Shown one piece after another: positions 11,905 through 22,487 of a stretch of 64,000 nt of DNA. The first letter of the stretch is position 1. Each line of letters begins with the position of its first letter. Source of the stretch: Agaricus subrufescens (lineage: Eukaryota > Basidiomycota > Agaricomycetes > Agaricales > Agaricaceae). Under the pieces are notes generated by a model. It ran no database searches. It was not told the origin of the DNA and worked only from the letters and a program-made list of their open reading frames with translations. The translations under genes were made by a program, and so were the position numbers. The DNA is taken from contig CM057060.1 of NCBI GenBank assembly GCA_029945375.1, positions 1,550,001 through 1,614,000 on the forward strand, given 5' to 3'.

Positions 11905-12255
11905 TGCAACTGACGGAGGACATCTTTTGCTTTATCCACCTCATTCGTAGGGATTACTGTGCTGTAGTATAGTATCGTAATATCACAACTATTCAAATGG
12001 CAAACGCAGGCGCGTGGTTGTTTGCATTAAAATGGAATGCATGCTTCTTTTCTCAATGATCGACAGCGCATGTCCTCAGTCCTCAATGTCAATGTTCCGG
12101 CAGCATTACCTACGAGCCGAACACAATTGAAAAGGGGTCAACAGGGTCACAAAGCTCTATTCTATCATCATATACAAAGTCTAGGTAGGAAATCCATCGT
12201 CGTCTATAGTTTCTTCTTGTGTTACGATGAACATTTGGAAAATCTGGACCGCAAC
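11905..12255. other. 351 bp intergenic region between convergent 3' ends
   Basis: This separates the GYP7 stop (+) from the oxidoreductase stop (-). It is fairly AT-rich and should hold both polyadenylation regions. I see no gene, repeat or RNA structure here. Confidence 0.6.
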
Positions 12256-14065
12256 CTAGTCGGTAGGGTTTTCTTTTTGCGCCTGGGCGGCGTCGCGGCT
12301 AGCCTTGAGCTTGGCTGCGCGAGACTGTTCGCTAGCTACACGGATGGCCCAAGTGAGTTCATAGGTCTTGACGGCATCTACATGACTTGGTGAACTTTGA
12401 CAATGTGCATTGGTGACTCAAACTCACCATCATATGAACTAAGAATTTGTGCAGCTTCTGGGTCTTCTTCAATATCCTCAACTACATCGATAAGATTAGA
12501 GATCTCAGAGAAGAACGGATCATCATCCGGGAAAGTATACGTCCGTTCAACATCATCATCAGGTGTTCGAACGTAGAGCATCGGTTGGACGTAGGGGTTA
12601 ACAAGCCTGATCAAGGTTAGCAAGCGCATACTAAAAAAAATCGATGAGTGTACTTCAGAAGGTATCCGTCCGCATAGACTTCGAATTCACAACTGTAGTT
12701 TGTTCCTTGAAGACAGGCGACGTGTGTAAAACTTCCAACAGCTCCGCTGTCATATTTCCTACGGGTTGGGGTAAATATAGATCCAGTCACTGTATATTCA
12801 GCCTACCAGGTTGCTGCAGTGACACGCGGTATCCTGTTCTCCGGGGGTATCTTGCTCTCATCAATGCGTATTTGCGACAATTGACCGGCGTTTTCATCCC
12901 ATTCAAGTGAATGGGCGTGGACGCTATCGAGATCGACTTCACCACCGAAATAACGCGAAAGATCACAGAAGTGGGTGCCTTGTTCAATTACTGGGCCCGC
13001 GCTTAATGTGAAGTTAAGTTTAGGAAACTATATCAAACAAGGAACGAAACCTTTTAGACTTGTCCCACCAGTCTGGCTTAGCAATAGACTCATATGCAGC
13101 AGCATAGCGTGCGATGGTAGACATTACTGTCAGGTTATTCTCTTCAATGACCTGTTTCATAAATTGAACAGCCTTGAGGTAGCGCAGCATGTATCTAACA
13201 CCGTATAAGTTTTCGACGACAATGCAAGTAATGACACCACATACCCGACAGAACAGATGGTCTTCGTTTCTGTGATCATCTTTGCGATTTGATACCCATC
13301 CTTGGCATACTCGTATGGCCCAGTAGCAATTGGTTTCTCGATGAACATGGCGACACCAGGGAAGTGCTTCAGAATTTGAATTTCAACATCCCTACCTGGT
13401 TGTAAAGACCCGCGAAACATCGGAGGAGATCCAATGATGATGGCACGAGGCCTCTCTTTCATAGTCATGTTCTTCACGAAGTCATCAAGGGTCTTGTAGA
13501 CACGGGTGTCCTGATAGGCTGATACAACGAAGGAGTCACACTTTTTCTGGAGGACCGCAGCAGCACGGTCAATGGCAGGATCAATGAGTGCTACGACCTT
13601 GAGACGTCGGCCGAGTTTACTAGGTGCACCTAAGAAAGGGCATATATGCAAGGCCAATAGTCCACTTACTGCTCCAAACGGAAAGAGTGATTCCAGGGAC
13701 CTTCATCGGAACCTGATACATGACATGAGAACAAATGGCATGCACATAGAACGGCGATATGCAGGACCAAACATAATATTCCCTGCGCCTATGAAAACGA
13801 CATTAAAGTCGTCGGAGCCCCCTATGTGAGTAACTCTGATAGATAGGGGATTAGGAGATCAAGCGTTAAGAAATGATAGCCTTGACTGACTTGTCCATGG
13901 GAACGAGGCGCGTAGGGTCGATCGACGGTCTACGCGAGGACCTTGCGGAACTTCGTCGCTCAGACATACGGCGGGCGGCCGCCGTGGCGGAAGTTCTGCG
14001 GCTCTGAATGGGGCGGGGTAACAAGAGAGGGGGGGAGGGAGGGGGAGGGGGAGACATACCTGCAT
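12256..14065 (-). CDS. Gfo/Idh/MocA-family NAD(P)-dependent oxidoreductase
   Basis: This family oxidises or reduces sugars and related polyols with NAD(P). The N-terminal Rossmann fold is clear: FNVVFIGAGNIMFG is followed, after splicing, by GPWNHSFRLEHKLGRR and LKVVALIDPAIDRA. The second half of the fold has AIIIGSPPMFRG and the family signature IEKPI in VAMFIEKPIATGP. The C-terminal domain runs through YVRTPDDDVERTYTFPDDDP and ends KENPTD. Substrate cannot be predicted; many fungal homologues carry only the family name. The first exon is uncertain: I start at the ATG at 14063-14065, followed by a good GTATGT donor and a pyrimidine-rich intron, giving an Arg/Ser-rich leader before MDKVTHIGG. 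Starting at the ATG at 13896-13898 is the alternative. Confidence 0.82.
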
Positions 14066-14182
14066 GGCGGGTTGGGAATCGATGCTGGTGGTTCGAAGAT
14101 AAGAGAGATATGATTTCAGGGAGCTTTTTAGGGCAGGAAATAGATTCAGTGTGCTGCAACATCACGTGTGGACTACGGCAGG

Positions 14183-14672
14183 CTACCCTGACTCCTCAGT
14201 CCTATCCTCTCCTAAAGCCTGCAACTTTGCTCGTTTCTCCTCCGCTGCCTTTAGGCGTTCGCTCATCGCCTTGAGCTCCTGCTGTAGTTTTTCATTTTCT
14301 TCGTTGAGCTTCAATAGATTCGATCTACGCTTCTCGATTTTTTCACTGTTTATAGGATCAGTCCGGTCGCGGAAAGAAGGATGGATCTTCCACTTGCTCA
14401 GCCGCGCTCATGATTGTTGAAAAGTCCACACTCAAGTCTGAGCTAGGGATGGTTGATGACAAAATGGGAGACGTGTCCCGTTTCTTCTCGTCCTGTCTGA
14501 CGGTTAAGGCCATTGGGGTCTTCTTATCTTTCTGAGAATCAGTGCCAGCACTGAAGGATTTGGAAAGTCAGCTTAGTTTTGGGCAAGGGCAAACCACGAA
14601 CCCGGTATTCTGGTTATTGTCGGGGCGACGTGGTGCGCTCCGGCTTGAATCTGCGGTCCTATTGTACTCCAT
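14183..14672 (-). CDS. Small coiled-coil protein of unknown function with a GC-AG intron
   Basis: I do not recognise a family. The model yields about 128 residues: a polar N-terminus starting MEYNRTADSSRSAPRRPD, a Ser/Thr-rich stretch, then a heptad-rich helix (EKRRSNLLKLNEENEKLQQE and on to MSERLKAAEEKRAKLQ) and a short acidic tail ending TEESG. Two introns are needed. The first, about 14543-14591, has a GT donor. The second, 14346-14397, begins GCAAGT, the standard non-canonical GC donor, and ends CAG. Without it the frame would break. The gene is head-to-head with PIG-Y with 152 bp between starts and lies 117 bp upstream of the oxidoreductase on the same strand. The leucine-rich helix suggests dimerisation or a partner protein; that is inference. 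Confidence 0.55.
14346..14397 (-). other. GC-AG intron (52 bp) in the small coiled-coil gene
   Basis: On the minus strand the intron reads GCAAGT at its 5' end and CAG at its 3' end. Splicing here joins codon phase 2 to phase 2, giving SAADEKIEKRR, and keeps the coiled-coil in frame. The nearest GT donor, two bases inside, creates an immediate TGA. GCAAGT is the commonest functional GC donor in eukaryotes. Confidence 0.6.
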
Positions 14673-14824
14673 ATGCTAACTTTCTGCTGCAGTTGGAGCC
14701 GACGTTGGTGTTGGAAAGAGGGGCATGACTGGAGCATGACTTGTCAATTAGCTCACCTTTTCTCCACGGTATCCACCACATCAGATCACACTGATCGATC
14801 TTGCCCAACTTGTCCTTTACACCC

Positions 14825-15103
14825 ATGGCCACCCTTGGCCGTGGCAACGCCATCATCACCCTCTCTCTCGTTTTTTGTGTCATAGCAAGTTATGCTGTCT
14901 TTTTCAGCGCATTACTGCCTGCAACAGACTTACCTGTATGTCCTAGCTATCCAAAGTTAGATACCGTCATCCTTACTCTGTAGGTTCTGCGGCCACTGGC
15001 TGAGGATACCCACTACAAATACTTCACTATCCTAATAATCCCTACTACATTTTACTTTGTGATAGCCAATTGGGTAGGCTGGCAATACTATAGTAATTCG
15101 TAG
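14825..15103 (+). CDS. PIGY: GPI-GlcNAc transferase subunit PIG-Y (Eri1-like)
   Basis: PIG-Y/Eri1 is a tiny ER membrane subunit of the enzyme that adds GlcNAc to phosphatidylinositol, the first step of GPI-anchor synthesis. The protein is 76 residues from exons 14825-14935 and 14984-15103, joined in phase 0 across a 48 bp intron. It has two hydrophobic segments, IITLSLVFCVIASYAVFFSA near the N-terminus and YFTILIIPTTFYFVIANWVG near the C-terminus, with a short loop containing PLAEDTHYK between them. That two-helix plan with a PLxEDxHYK loop is what I associate with fungal PIG-Y annotations. Assignment rests on recall of this pattern, so it is good but not certain. The second exon is partly duplicated just downstream. 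Confidence 0.75.
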
Positions 15104-15293
15104 TCGTTGCTCCGTGCCTGGCTAGAAAAGGCCTTCCTATCGTCCCATATACCCACTACAAATACTTCACTATCCTAATAATCCCTACTACATTTTACTT
15201 TGTTATAGCCAATTGGGTAGGCTGGCAATACTATAGTAATTCGTAGTCGTTGCTCCGTGCCTGACTAGAAAAGGCCTTCCTATCGTCCCATAC
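15008..15293 (+). repeat. 143 bp tandem duplication of the PIG-Y last exon and 3' flank
   Basis: Bases 15008-15150 and 15151-15293 are direct repeats with a period of exactly 143 bp. By eye only two or three positions differ: G15061 against T15204, a G/A difference in the stretch after the stop codon, and the final base. The first copy spans the PIG-Y codons from THYKYFT to the stop and about 47 bp beyond. The G/T difference is silent (both Val codons). The second copy repeats that C-terminal coding stretch but lies after the stop codon, so it should be untranslated 3' sequence. Confidence 0.95.
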
Positions 15294-15483
15294 CCCCCAC
15301 TCGGTTCGTTCTGCCCCAAAGAATCATGTCTCCGTCTCCAGCCGTGTCTTCGCAAGAAGCCGCATATGACGTAGATAACGTAATGGGACACCAACATATG
15401 TATTAAGACTGATATCACAACATCTATAAGTATACATGCAGGAGACGAACGAACGATTTGCGTTGAGCCGGGCGTTCGAAGTA

Positions 15484-18400
15484 TCATGGTGATGCAGGGA
15501 GCGGCTCTGTTAGATTGGAAGCAATTGATGGAGAAGACTCCCTTCCTCGTCTCCGAATCCTCAACTGACTCCATGGAGTCGTGCGGGCAACCACATCATC
15601 AGAGGCAGTTGACCGTTCCCTGCGAGAAGGTGGCGTACTCTCTGCATTGACAGATGTAAAAAACGAAGGTCCCTCAGGGCCCTGGCCCTCTGACTCATTG
15701 GACTTCGATTTCCAATGATTTCTCGAATTGAGGAACTGATATTTTGGTGGCCGGGGCGGACTCAGATCGGACTTGCCTTCTTGTATTATGTTAGTCCGCA
15801 GAAGACTAACAATTCCGGTCCCTTGCCCCGACCCAAATGGAGACCGTGGAAGTCGAGATATTCGGGGACGTGGCCCGCTCGAACCCGGCGTATCATCATC
15901 GTTCACTGGTTCTGTGCCACCTACGATGGCTTCTTCGGTTGATGAAAAATTGACATCTCCGGGAGACAAGAGATATGAACTACCTGGCCGAGTCGGACGC
16001 AATTTGGCAGCAAATGTCGCCGTTGGAGTATGTGAAGTGGATGGAGACGCCACCGGTAATGACGGAAAGTTTGTGTTGGATGCCTGCCCCAGTCCCGCTC
16101 GTAACCCACTTGCGGGCAGTCGAAGGTATCGTGCACGCCTGTTTATGCATTAGCACGTTAAGCTTGTTGAGAATAGAAATTATTACTTACGCCACAGCTT
16201 TCATCACTAGTTTGGTCCTATATGCTTCAAGCCACTGTTTTAGCATCCGGGCTTAAGGCAGAGTTAGGATATTCTCCGAGTTAAATTAAAGGAGGCGCAC
16301 AAAGAATCAAATTTTCATGCTTCTCCCGGACACTCCGGGTTTTCTGAGCAACAGGGAGAGCTTCTCGCCACTTCAGGTAGAACTTCTTTTTGGTGTGACG
16401 GGCATTAAATTTGACAGCAATTATCGCAGGTCTCGTCTACGATAACGCGTTATTTATGACCACAAATGTTTGTCGAGGCTTTCGACTTACTTTAGCTTTC
16501 GTGTGCCAGACACTAAATGCTTGGTACATCAGATTTTGCTGGCTTCGCATCAGCATTTCGATTTCCTAACCCCAATAAGTGATGGTACACCTAGGTTAGA
16601 GATTGTCCTCACCAACGGCCGAAGGCGTCTCTCCAGATAACTAGATTTCCATTTTTCCCAAGCCTTCTGTATCATCATCGATTTCATCTCATCTTCTTTG
16701 CTTTGAAGAATGTAGCGCCGGTGTTGCGTTACGCGAGTGTTAGCCAGCCAACGATGGAAATATCGACTTAGAGTATCTAGCCGCATACCATTAACTCAAG
16801 TAATGAAAGATCACCTTCTGCTTACCTTCGCGTTTCAGGGCAAGATGATCTTCCAGAAGCGTGATGTTCTCCCGATGACGGGTATGGGCAAGTCTGAACC
16901 GAAGCCACGCATCACTAGCTCAATGTTGAGATGACGCTATCGAAAAACATCATTTACCGAGCTCACCGTTCCATTTTCATGTTGTACGCTTCGATCGCAT
17001 GCAGTTCACGCTCTCGCATAAAAATGACTCTTTGTGTCCAATGGGCCAAAATTCCTTGCCCGAGTCGCTAAAATGCATTGTGAAACAAACCGTTCGGTTG
17101 GATCACGATCATAAGCCTTACCTGACAGACACGCTCTTGAATAAGTACTTCTATCTGCCGACAACGGCGCCTCTGCCGTGTTGACAACAGCCATCCTGCA
17201 CCAATGTTTGACAATTTTGATACACAATCTGGGTGATAGACGTACGATAAAGGACTCGAGCTGCTTGACGGTCCTGAAGTTTTTTGACGAGTTTTTGTCG
17301 TTTTCTCTCCTCCAAGCCTTCCCGAAAGCGTAAAACCCAGGCGGTCCAGGATGTCTTACATATGTGATTATCATAAGAAATAATAGCCGCCGCATGCATA
17401 CTCTGGTGCGATTGGCAAACGGTTTTCCATCGAGAAATGCTCGTAGATACTACTCGCAAACCGGTCCGATGATAGAAATCGATAGCGAGCTCTACGCAGG
17501 ATTAAAAATCATTGGAGCAGACAGAAACTCCAGACAGACCTTCTCGTTTGATACTTTGCGTTATGCGCCGCTTCCAAATTTGCCATAACTGATGTAAAAT
17601 CTTCTTTTCGCGCTGGCGATCAACTTCTCGACTTCGGACTTGTGTCAGCCAGACCTCGAGCACCGCACAAGCAAAAATTTTGTCTTGTCTAGCAGCATGC
17701 TTGTCCGCACGAACCTCTAGGGTCTATCATGAAATTTGAGGGTCAAATACACAGAGAGAATGGGATGCGGCCTACCTGCACGTTCTGCAGAGCATTTCGC
17801 CATTTTTCAATGGTCCTTTTCTGTAGGCTACGAGCTCTGAAAAAGGTCGCCCTATGGTAGTCGTAGCTTCAAATAATGATCAGACAGGCTTGCAGTAGTA
17901 CTCGAGACGACCTACGTGTGCTTTTTCCAAGTCATCCAGGCATTCCACAGAATCCCTGCATGCACCCGGTCGGCCATACTCTTCTCCGTTCTATATATCC
18001 TCGCAGTAGCACGCCAGGTCTCCCAGGATCGGAGAAGTAGTCGCTGGCCCCTCAAAGTCGTTAGCTGCTCAGCCTTTCCCTCAATTATATCCATCCTGCG
18101 GAACGATTCTTTCCATTTCAAGAAAGCCAACAGAAGAACTCTCTGGTTGTATAGCCCATCCGCAAAGCGAACCTGATGTTTTTGATGCCAGATCATCCAG
18201 GTGTCTTCGAGAATGCGTGAGTTCTGCCGGTCCTTGATGATCTTCATCTTGTTGCGCATTTCATGACGCCACTTGGCTTGTTGTTTCTCTCTGGACCTTT
18301 TTTTCCACTGCTCAAAAAATGCCCAAAGCCGCCTTTCATCATCCAACACAATTGCACGTCTGAATTTGGCATCCCGAAAAGCAAACGCATTTTTCCAATG

Positions 18401-19562
18401 ATGGAACGCCAAGCGAAGAAGGAAAGCGTGTCGAGCTTCGTCAATCTGATCCTGTGAGGTCTAAGTGAAATAGTTAGCATACGTCCCCTGGAACGACGAA
18501 GTATATACCAAAATCCACTGGTGACTTCTGGTCCATACATGCCAGCACCTTTCTAACAACTTTCCTTGCCTGAACCTGTCTGCCTCTGCCTCAAGCTGTT
18601 GTACTCTGATCTTGTTCCAGGCATCGTCTTCATCCGTTTCAGGTCGCCCTCTAGACTGCATTACACCTAAGCGAGCACCAGAAAATCGATTATTGACTAT
18701 AGGCGTTTGAGTAAGTCTTGGAGTCCTGCTCGCGCCTGATGCATTTGAACGAAACTCGTGGTGATACTGTCGGGAGGTGGGGGCAGACCTCGTAGAGGGT
18801 GCTATCGTCTCTGCCTCCGACAATGACGAATCATCAGGGGGTGGTGATACGCGGTACGTAGGAACTGAGGGATTTCGTGCAGACGATAGAGGAGGTACCC
18901 CAACTTCTTTGTCTCGGTTTTGTGGGGTTTTAGGATGGTATCTGTGGCCCTTCGCAGAGAGACTGGATGATTTGTTACGGAGGGGCACTTCGACAAGTCT
19001 TTTGTCATCGCCGGTATCCGAAGGAATAGTTTCCGCGTCAATGTCCAGTAATCGTAGTGGAGGGAAATGGATGTCACTCGTGATAGTGTTTGAACGTGGT
19101 TTGGCGCGTAAAGACACGGTCTCTTGGTCGTCATCCAAGTATGCGCCGGCCTGTCTGCCTTCAGTAAACGTGAAATAAGATTTTCATATCTATAGTGCGC
19201 ACTTGAATCTGCTGGCCCTTCACTGCCTCCCACTTTTCACCCCAGTTTTTACCCTTCATGGTACCTAACTTCAACAGCTTGCCATAATAGCGAACCTCGC
19301 CCGAATCCATGCCTCGTTCTTTCAAGACATCATTGTAAGCTTTGAAGACAACAGGAAATGTTGTTGCCATTGGCCCAGCGCGTTGGATTACAGACTCGAT
19401 GAACTCAAGATCATTGCGTGCAAGATTCCGGAGTTCTGGTACAACAACAGTGGAGGTCGAGATAATCGAGCGTGTGTCGACTGAGGGCGGTGCTGAAGGT
19501 ATCTTCGACTTTCGTATTGCGCGCGGGGTAGGAGATGCTCGGGTTGGCTGGAAAAAAGTCAT
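15484..19562 (-). CDS. SFI1: SFI1-like spindle-pole/centrin-binding repeat protein
   Basis: Sfi1 forms long helical filaments that bind centrin (Cdc31) and are needed for spindle pole body duplication. The N-terminus has a conserved block (RNDLEFIESVIQRAGPM and MDSGEVRYYGKLLKLGTM). A disordered Ser/Pro region follows (19138-18640). A long array of Trp-centred helical repeats comes next, for example LLERCWHVWTRSHQWI, RRLWAFFEQWKKRSREK, LLAFLKWKESFRR, LLLRSWETWRATARIY and GILWNAWMTWKK, continuing to about 16550. The C-terminal 190 residues are Ser/Pro/Arg-rich and end LTEPLPASP. At roughly 1,100 residues in many exons it fits fungal Sfi1. Exon borders in the repeat region are approximate. Confidence 0.88.
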
Positions 19563-19791
19563 TGAAGAGTGCTCATGAACGGTTTATAATACAAGTGAGA
19601 GTGAAGGGTTAGCGGAGAAGCTTACTAGGCGCAGACATGCGACTGGGCATCACGCGTTCGTTGTAACATCTATTTTTGGCTACGCGTTCACATTAAGAGA
19701 ACAAGGACGATATAGATACAGGAGAACCTAAGTAGTGCGATTCTTAAATAATAGACAATACGATTCTAATCCACTAATAGACGAGATAAGA

Positions 19792-22487
19792 TTACCAAGA
19801 CTGTAGATCCTGTGGGACAGTCATCCAAGGTATTTGGGGAGCTATCAAGGACTGTATGTCTGCATCCATAGACCCAGTAGATGAAAAGGGTGAGGGAAAA
19901 TCCTGTGACACTGTCCGCACGAAGTGATTAAGACTGAAATCCATCTCGGCTTCGCCGCTTCGCTGATAGATCAACCCATCTGAATAATCTGGACTAAAAG
20001 ATGGGTTCGCGCCACTGACGAAATTGGTGTCCGGCCAGGAAGTGACTGGCGGTCGCTCACCAAAACTATCTAAGCCATTTTGAAATGAAAACGAGGCATT
20101 GAAGTCAGAAGGCTTGGAACTTGATGGATATCTCCTGACATTATGCCGTTCCAAAAGAGACGAGAGGAACTTTGAATAAAGAGCTGGGGTATGTCTCCCA
20201 TCCAAGGCGACATCCCGTGAGCTCAGGACCTCGATAAGCCGAGGTACAATAAAAAGGATTTCTCGCTGTTGTTTTTCCTCCAGGAGCGGAAGAAGTTCGG
20301 GGCGTAGTAACTGGAGGAGTGTCGGTCAAACGAAAAATTAAAAACGAAATGACACAGGGCACTCACATTTGTTAAAAAGGCAGCAGCATAGGCCACGTAA
20401 AGGAAATTAGCCTCCATGGCATAGCGGAGGTGACTGGTTGGGTATAACCGTTCTACCATGATAGATATGACCATCTTCGCGGCTTCAAAAGCCTTGACAA
20501 ATACTTCAGACCGACGTGATAAACCACGCTTAAGCCCATGTTGAAAGGCAGCAGCTAGGACCACCAGACGGAGGTATGCTGTGATCCTAAGCGAGAGTGA
20601 GTCAAAGATAACGGCAGGAGTACATGAGCCACCTACATCTGCGTAGTATTCGATCGATAATTACATATAGGTAGGGCTAATAAAAGGGGTCACTACCGGA
20701 GTAGAGAAAACCACGAGAACACATACGATTATGGGTGTATTCTTCCTTGTAAGCAGCGACCCACACATTCAACTCCTGCGTTAGCCTTTGTTCTGTCTGT
20801 AGGCTAGCAGGGATAACATCGAAATTCTAGTGGGTTTAATGAACATTTAGAATGGTACGAATCCGGGAGATTAATCTTACCTCAGGTGTATGCCCCTTGT
20901 CGAATGAATTTAATAGACTCCTCCATTGAGCCATTATAGTCAAGATTTGGACGTATGCACACAGGTGAACATCAAATGCACTGTTCATCGACGATGAGCG
21001 GTACCAAACTTGCGAAGTCCGAGCCAGATAGTCATCAAGTCTGACCATAGGCATTTTTCCAAACTGAATGGCATGCGAACCATCCACGCAATAACAATTA
21101 AGCCACGTTCTAACTCTATTCAGGTTCTGTCTTTCTTGCCTTTCATCAGAGGCTTCGGACGGAGGTTGATTGAGACCGAGCTCCATAGCCATTCTTGTGG
21201 GTCAAGTATCAGTGATGTACAATGATCTGATGTTGCATAACTTACCGAATAGCAACACCCATCAACAACCAACTTCTATCTTCAGCCCATCTCTTTCGTG
21301 GAGTCGGATAGACCGCCATGATGAGATAGGCTTGACAGACGTCTATACTCTGACTTCCATCCACGAGCATCTGTCCAGCAATATCCCGAGCAAAATCCAT
21401 GGCCAGTGGGTAAACATCGTGCCGAACAACATAATACCGCGACGCAACGGCACACACTTCGCGGAAATGAGTTGGTCGATGATTAGATAAGTATCAACGC
21501 ACATACCAACAGTGAAAAGGAAGGGACATGTCCAAATGAGGTTTTCAGCGGTGTGCAGCTCAGGATCTAGAATAGAAAAGAATGGCTGGACCACGTCAAT
21601 GCGGTAATTGGAATCCTTCGATAACAACATACATTTATTCGTATAAAATATCTGTGGAAAGATCTTGGATCAGATAGGAGGCGTCCGCAGAAGTGAGAGC
21701 ACATACAAGGAGAAAAGGTCTTGAATCTCTTCAGGATATAGCGAGCAATACTTGATGATTAGCGGAGGTGACACATTGCGTGGTGCTGATGAGCAATTAG
21801 AATAAGGCTGACGAGCGATGGATGTGAGCTACCCCTGAAAAACGAGATTGCGGCAGATTCAGGGCTTTGGCCTTTATAGTCCCATTTCAGTGTCTGAGTC
21901 TCAGTCCGTTGACCTTGTTCTATTGGAGATAAGCAGCGGTAAACCTACAAGTAGAACAGACATACTGGGATCGTGTGCTTTCTCTACCCAATGACGAATC
22001 TTTTGCTCCGTTCTGAGTTGATCAAACTGTCGAAGCAAGCTCTGAATTTGAATATCCTTTTCATGCGCTTTTTCTTGTAGTTGTTCGTGCGTGCTACAAC
22101 ACAGTTAAACGAATGCATAAAAAAGATAGATATACTTACTCTGCTGGTTTGCGTTTCTTGCGCTCCCGTGGCGTGCATGGTAGGTTCTTAGCTTGACACC
22201 GCCGACATTTACGCTCCCCGGGCACAAACTCGCACCGTACCTAAGGGATAATCAATACACCGTTCCACTCTCCAACACAAAAAACTCACTTTGACCGACT
22301 TACAATCGACGCAGGCTCCAGACCTTGGTCGCAGACTTCAGTAAATCAAACAGGAGGCATGACACTACACTTACGGTCTGGTCACGGAACGTATATCCCT
22401 CACGTCCGACTCGTGGACGTAGTCCTCAAACGGGATGCCATCGCTATCGTCCCCTCCAAAGCGAAACAGTCTCTGGTCTGTTGACAT
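19792..22487 (-). CDS. Zn(II)2Cys6 fungal transcription factor with MHR domain
   Basis: A fungal-specific binuclear zinc-cluster regulator. After 33 residues starting MSTDQRLFRFGGDD, two spliced exons give the six-cysteine motif CVDCKSVKVRC, then an 8-residue linker and CRRCQAKNLPC. A short coiled-coil linker follows (EHEQLQEKAHEKDIQIQSLL), as usual for dimerisation. The middle-homology region includes LIWTCPFLFTVVCAVASRYY, DVCQAYLIMAVYPTP and RSWLLMGVAIRMAMELGLNQ, typical of the Fungal_trans family. The C-terminus is disordered and ends TVPQDLQSW. The cluster is intact. Target genes cannot be told from the sequence; no biosynthetic cluster adjoins it. Confidence 0.88.

Noticed and set aside
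14345..14400. Apparent frameshift in the coiled-coil gene
   Set aside because: A GC-AG intron at 14346-14397 with a GCAAGT donor restores the frame exactly, so a mutation need not be assumed.
14659..14883. Minus-strand open frame overlapping PIG-Y
   Set aside because: It is antisense to the PIG-Y first exon and no family resemblance was seen; the coiled-coil gene starts at 14672 instead.
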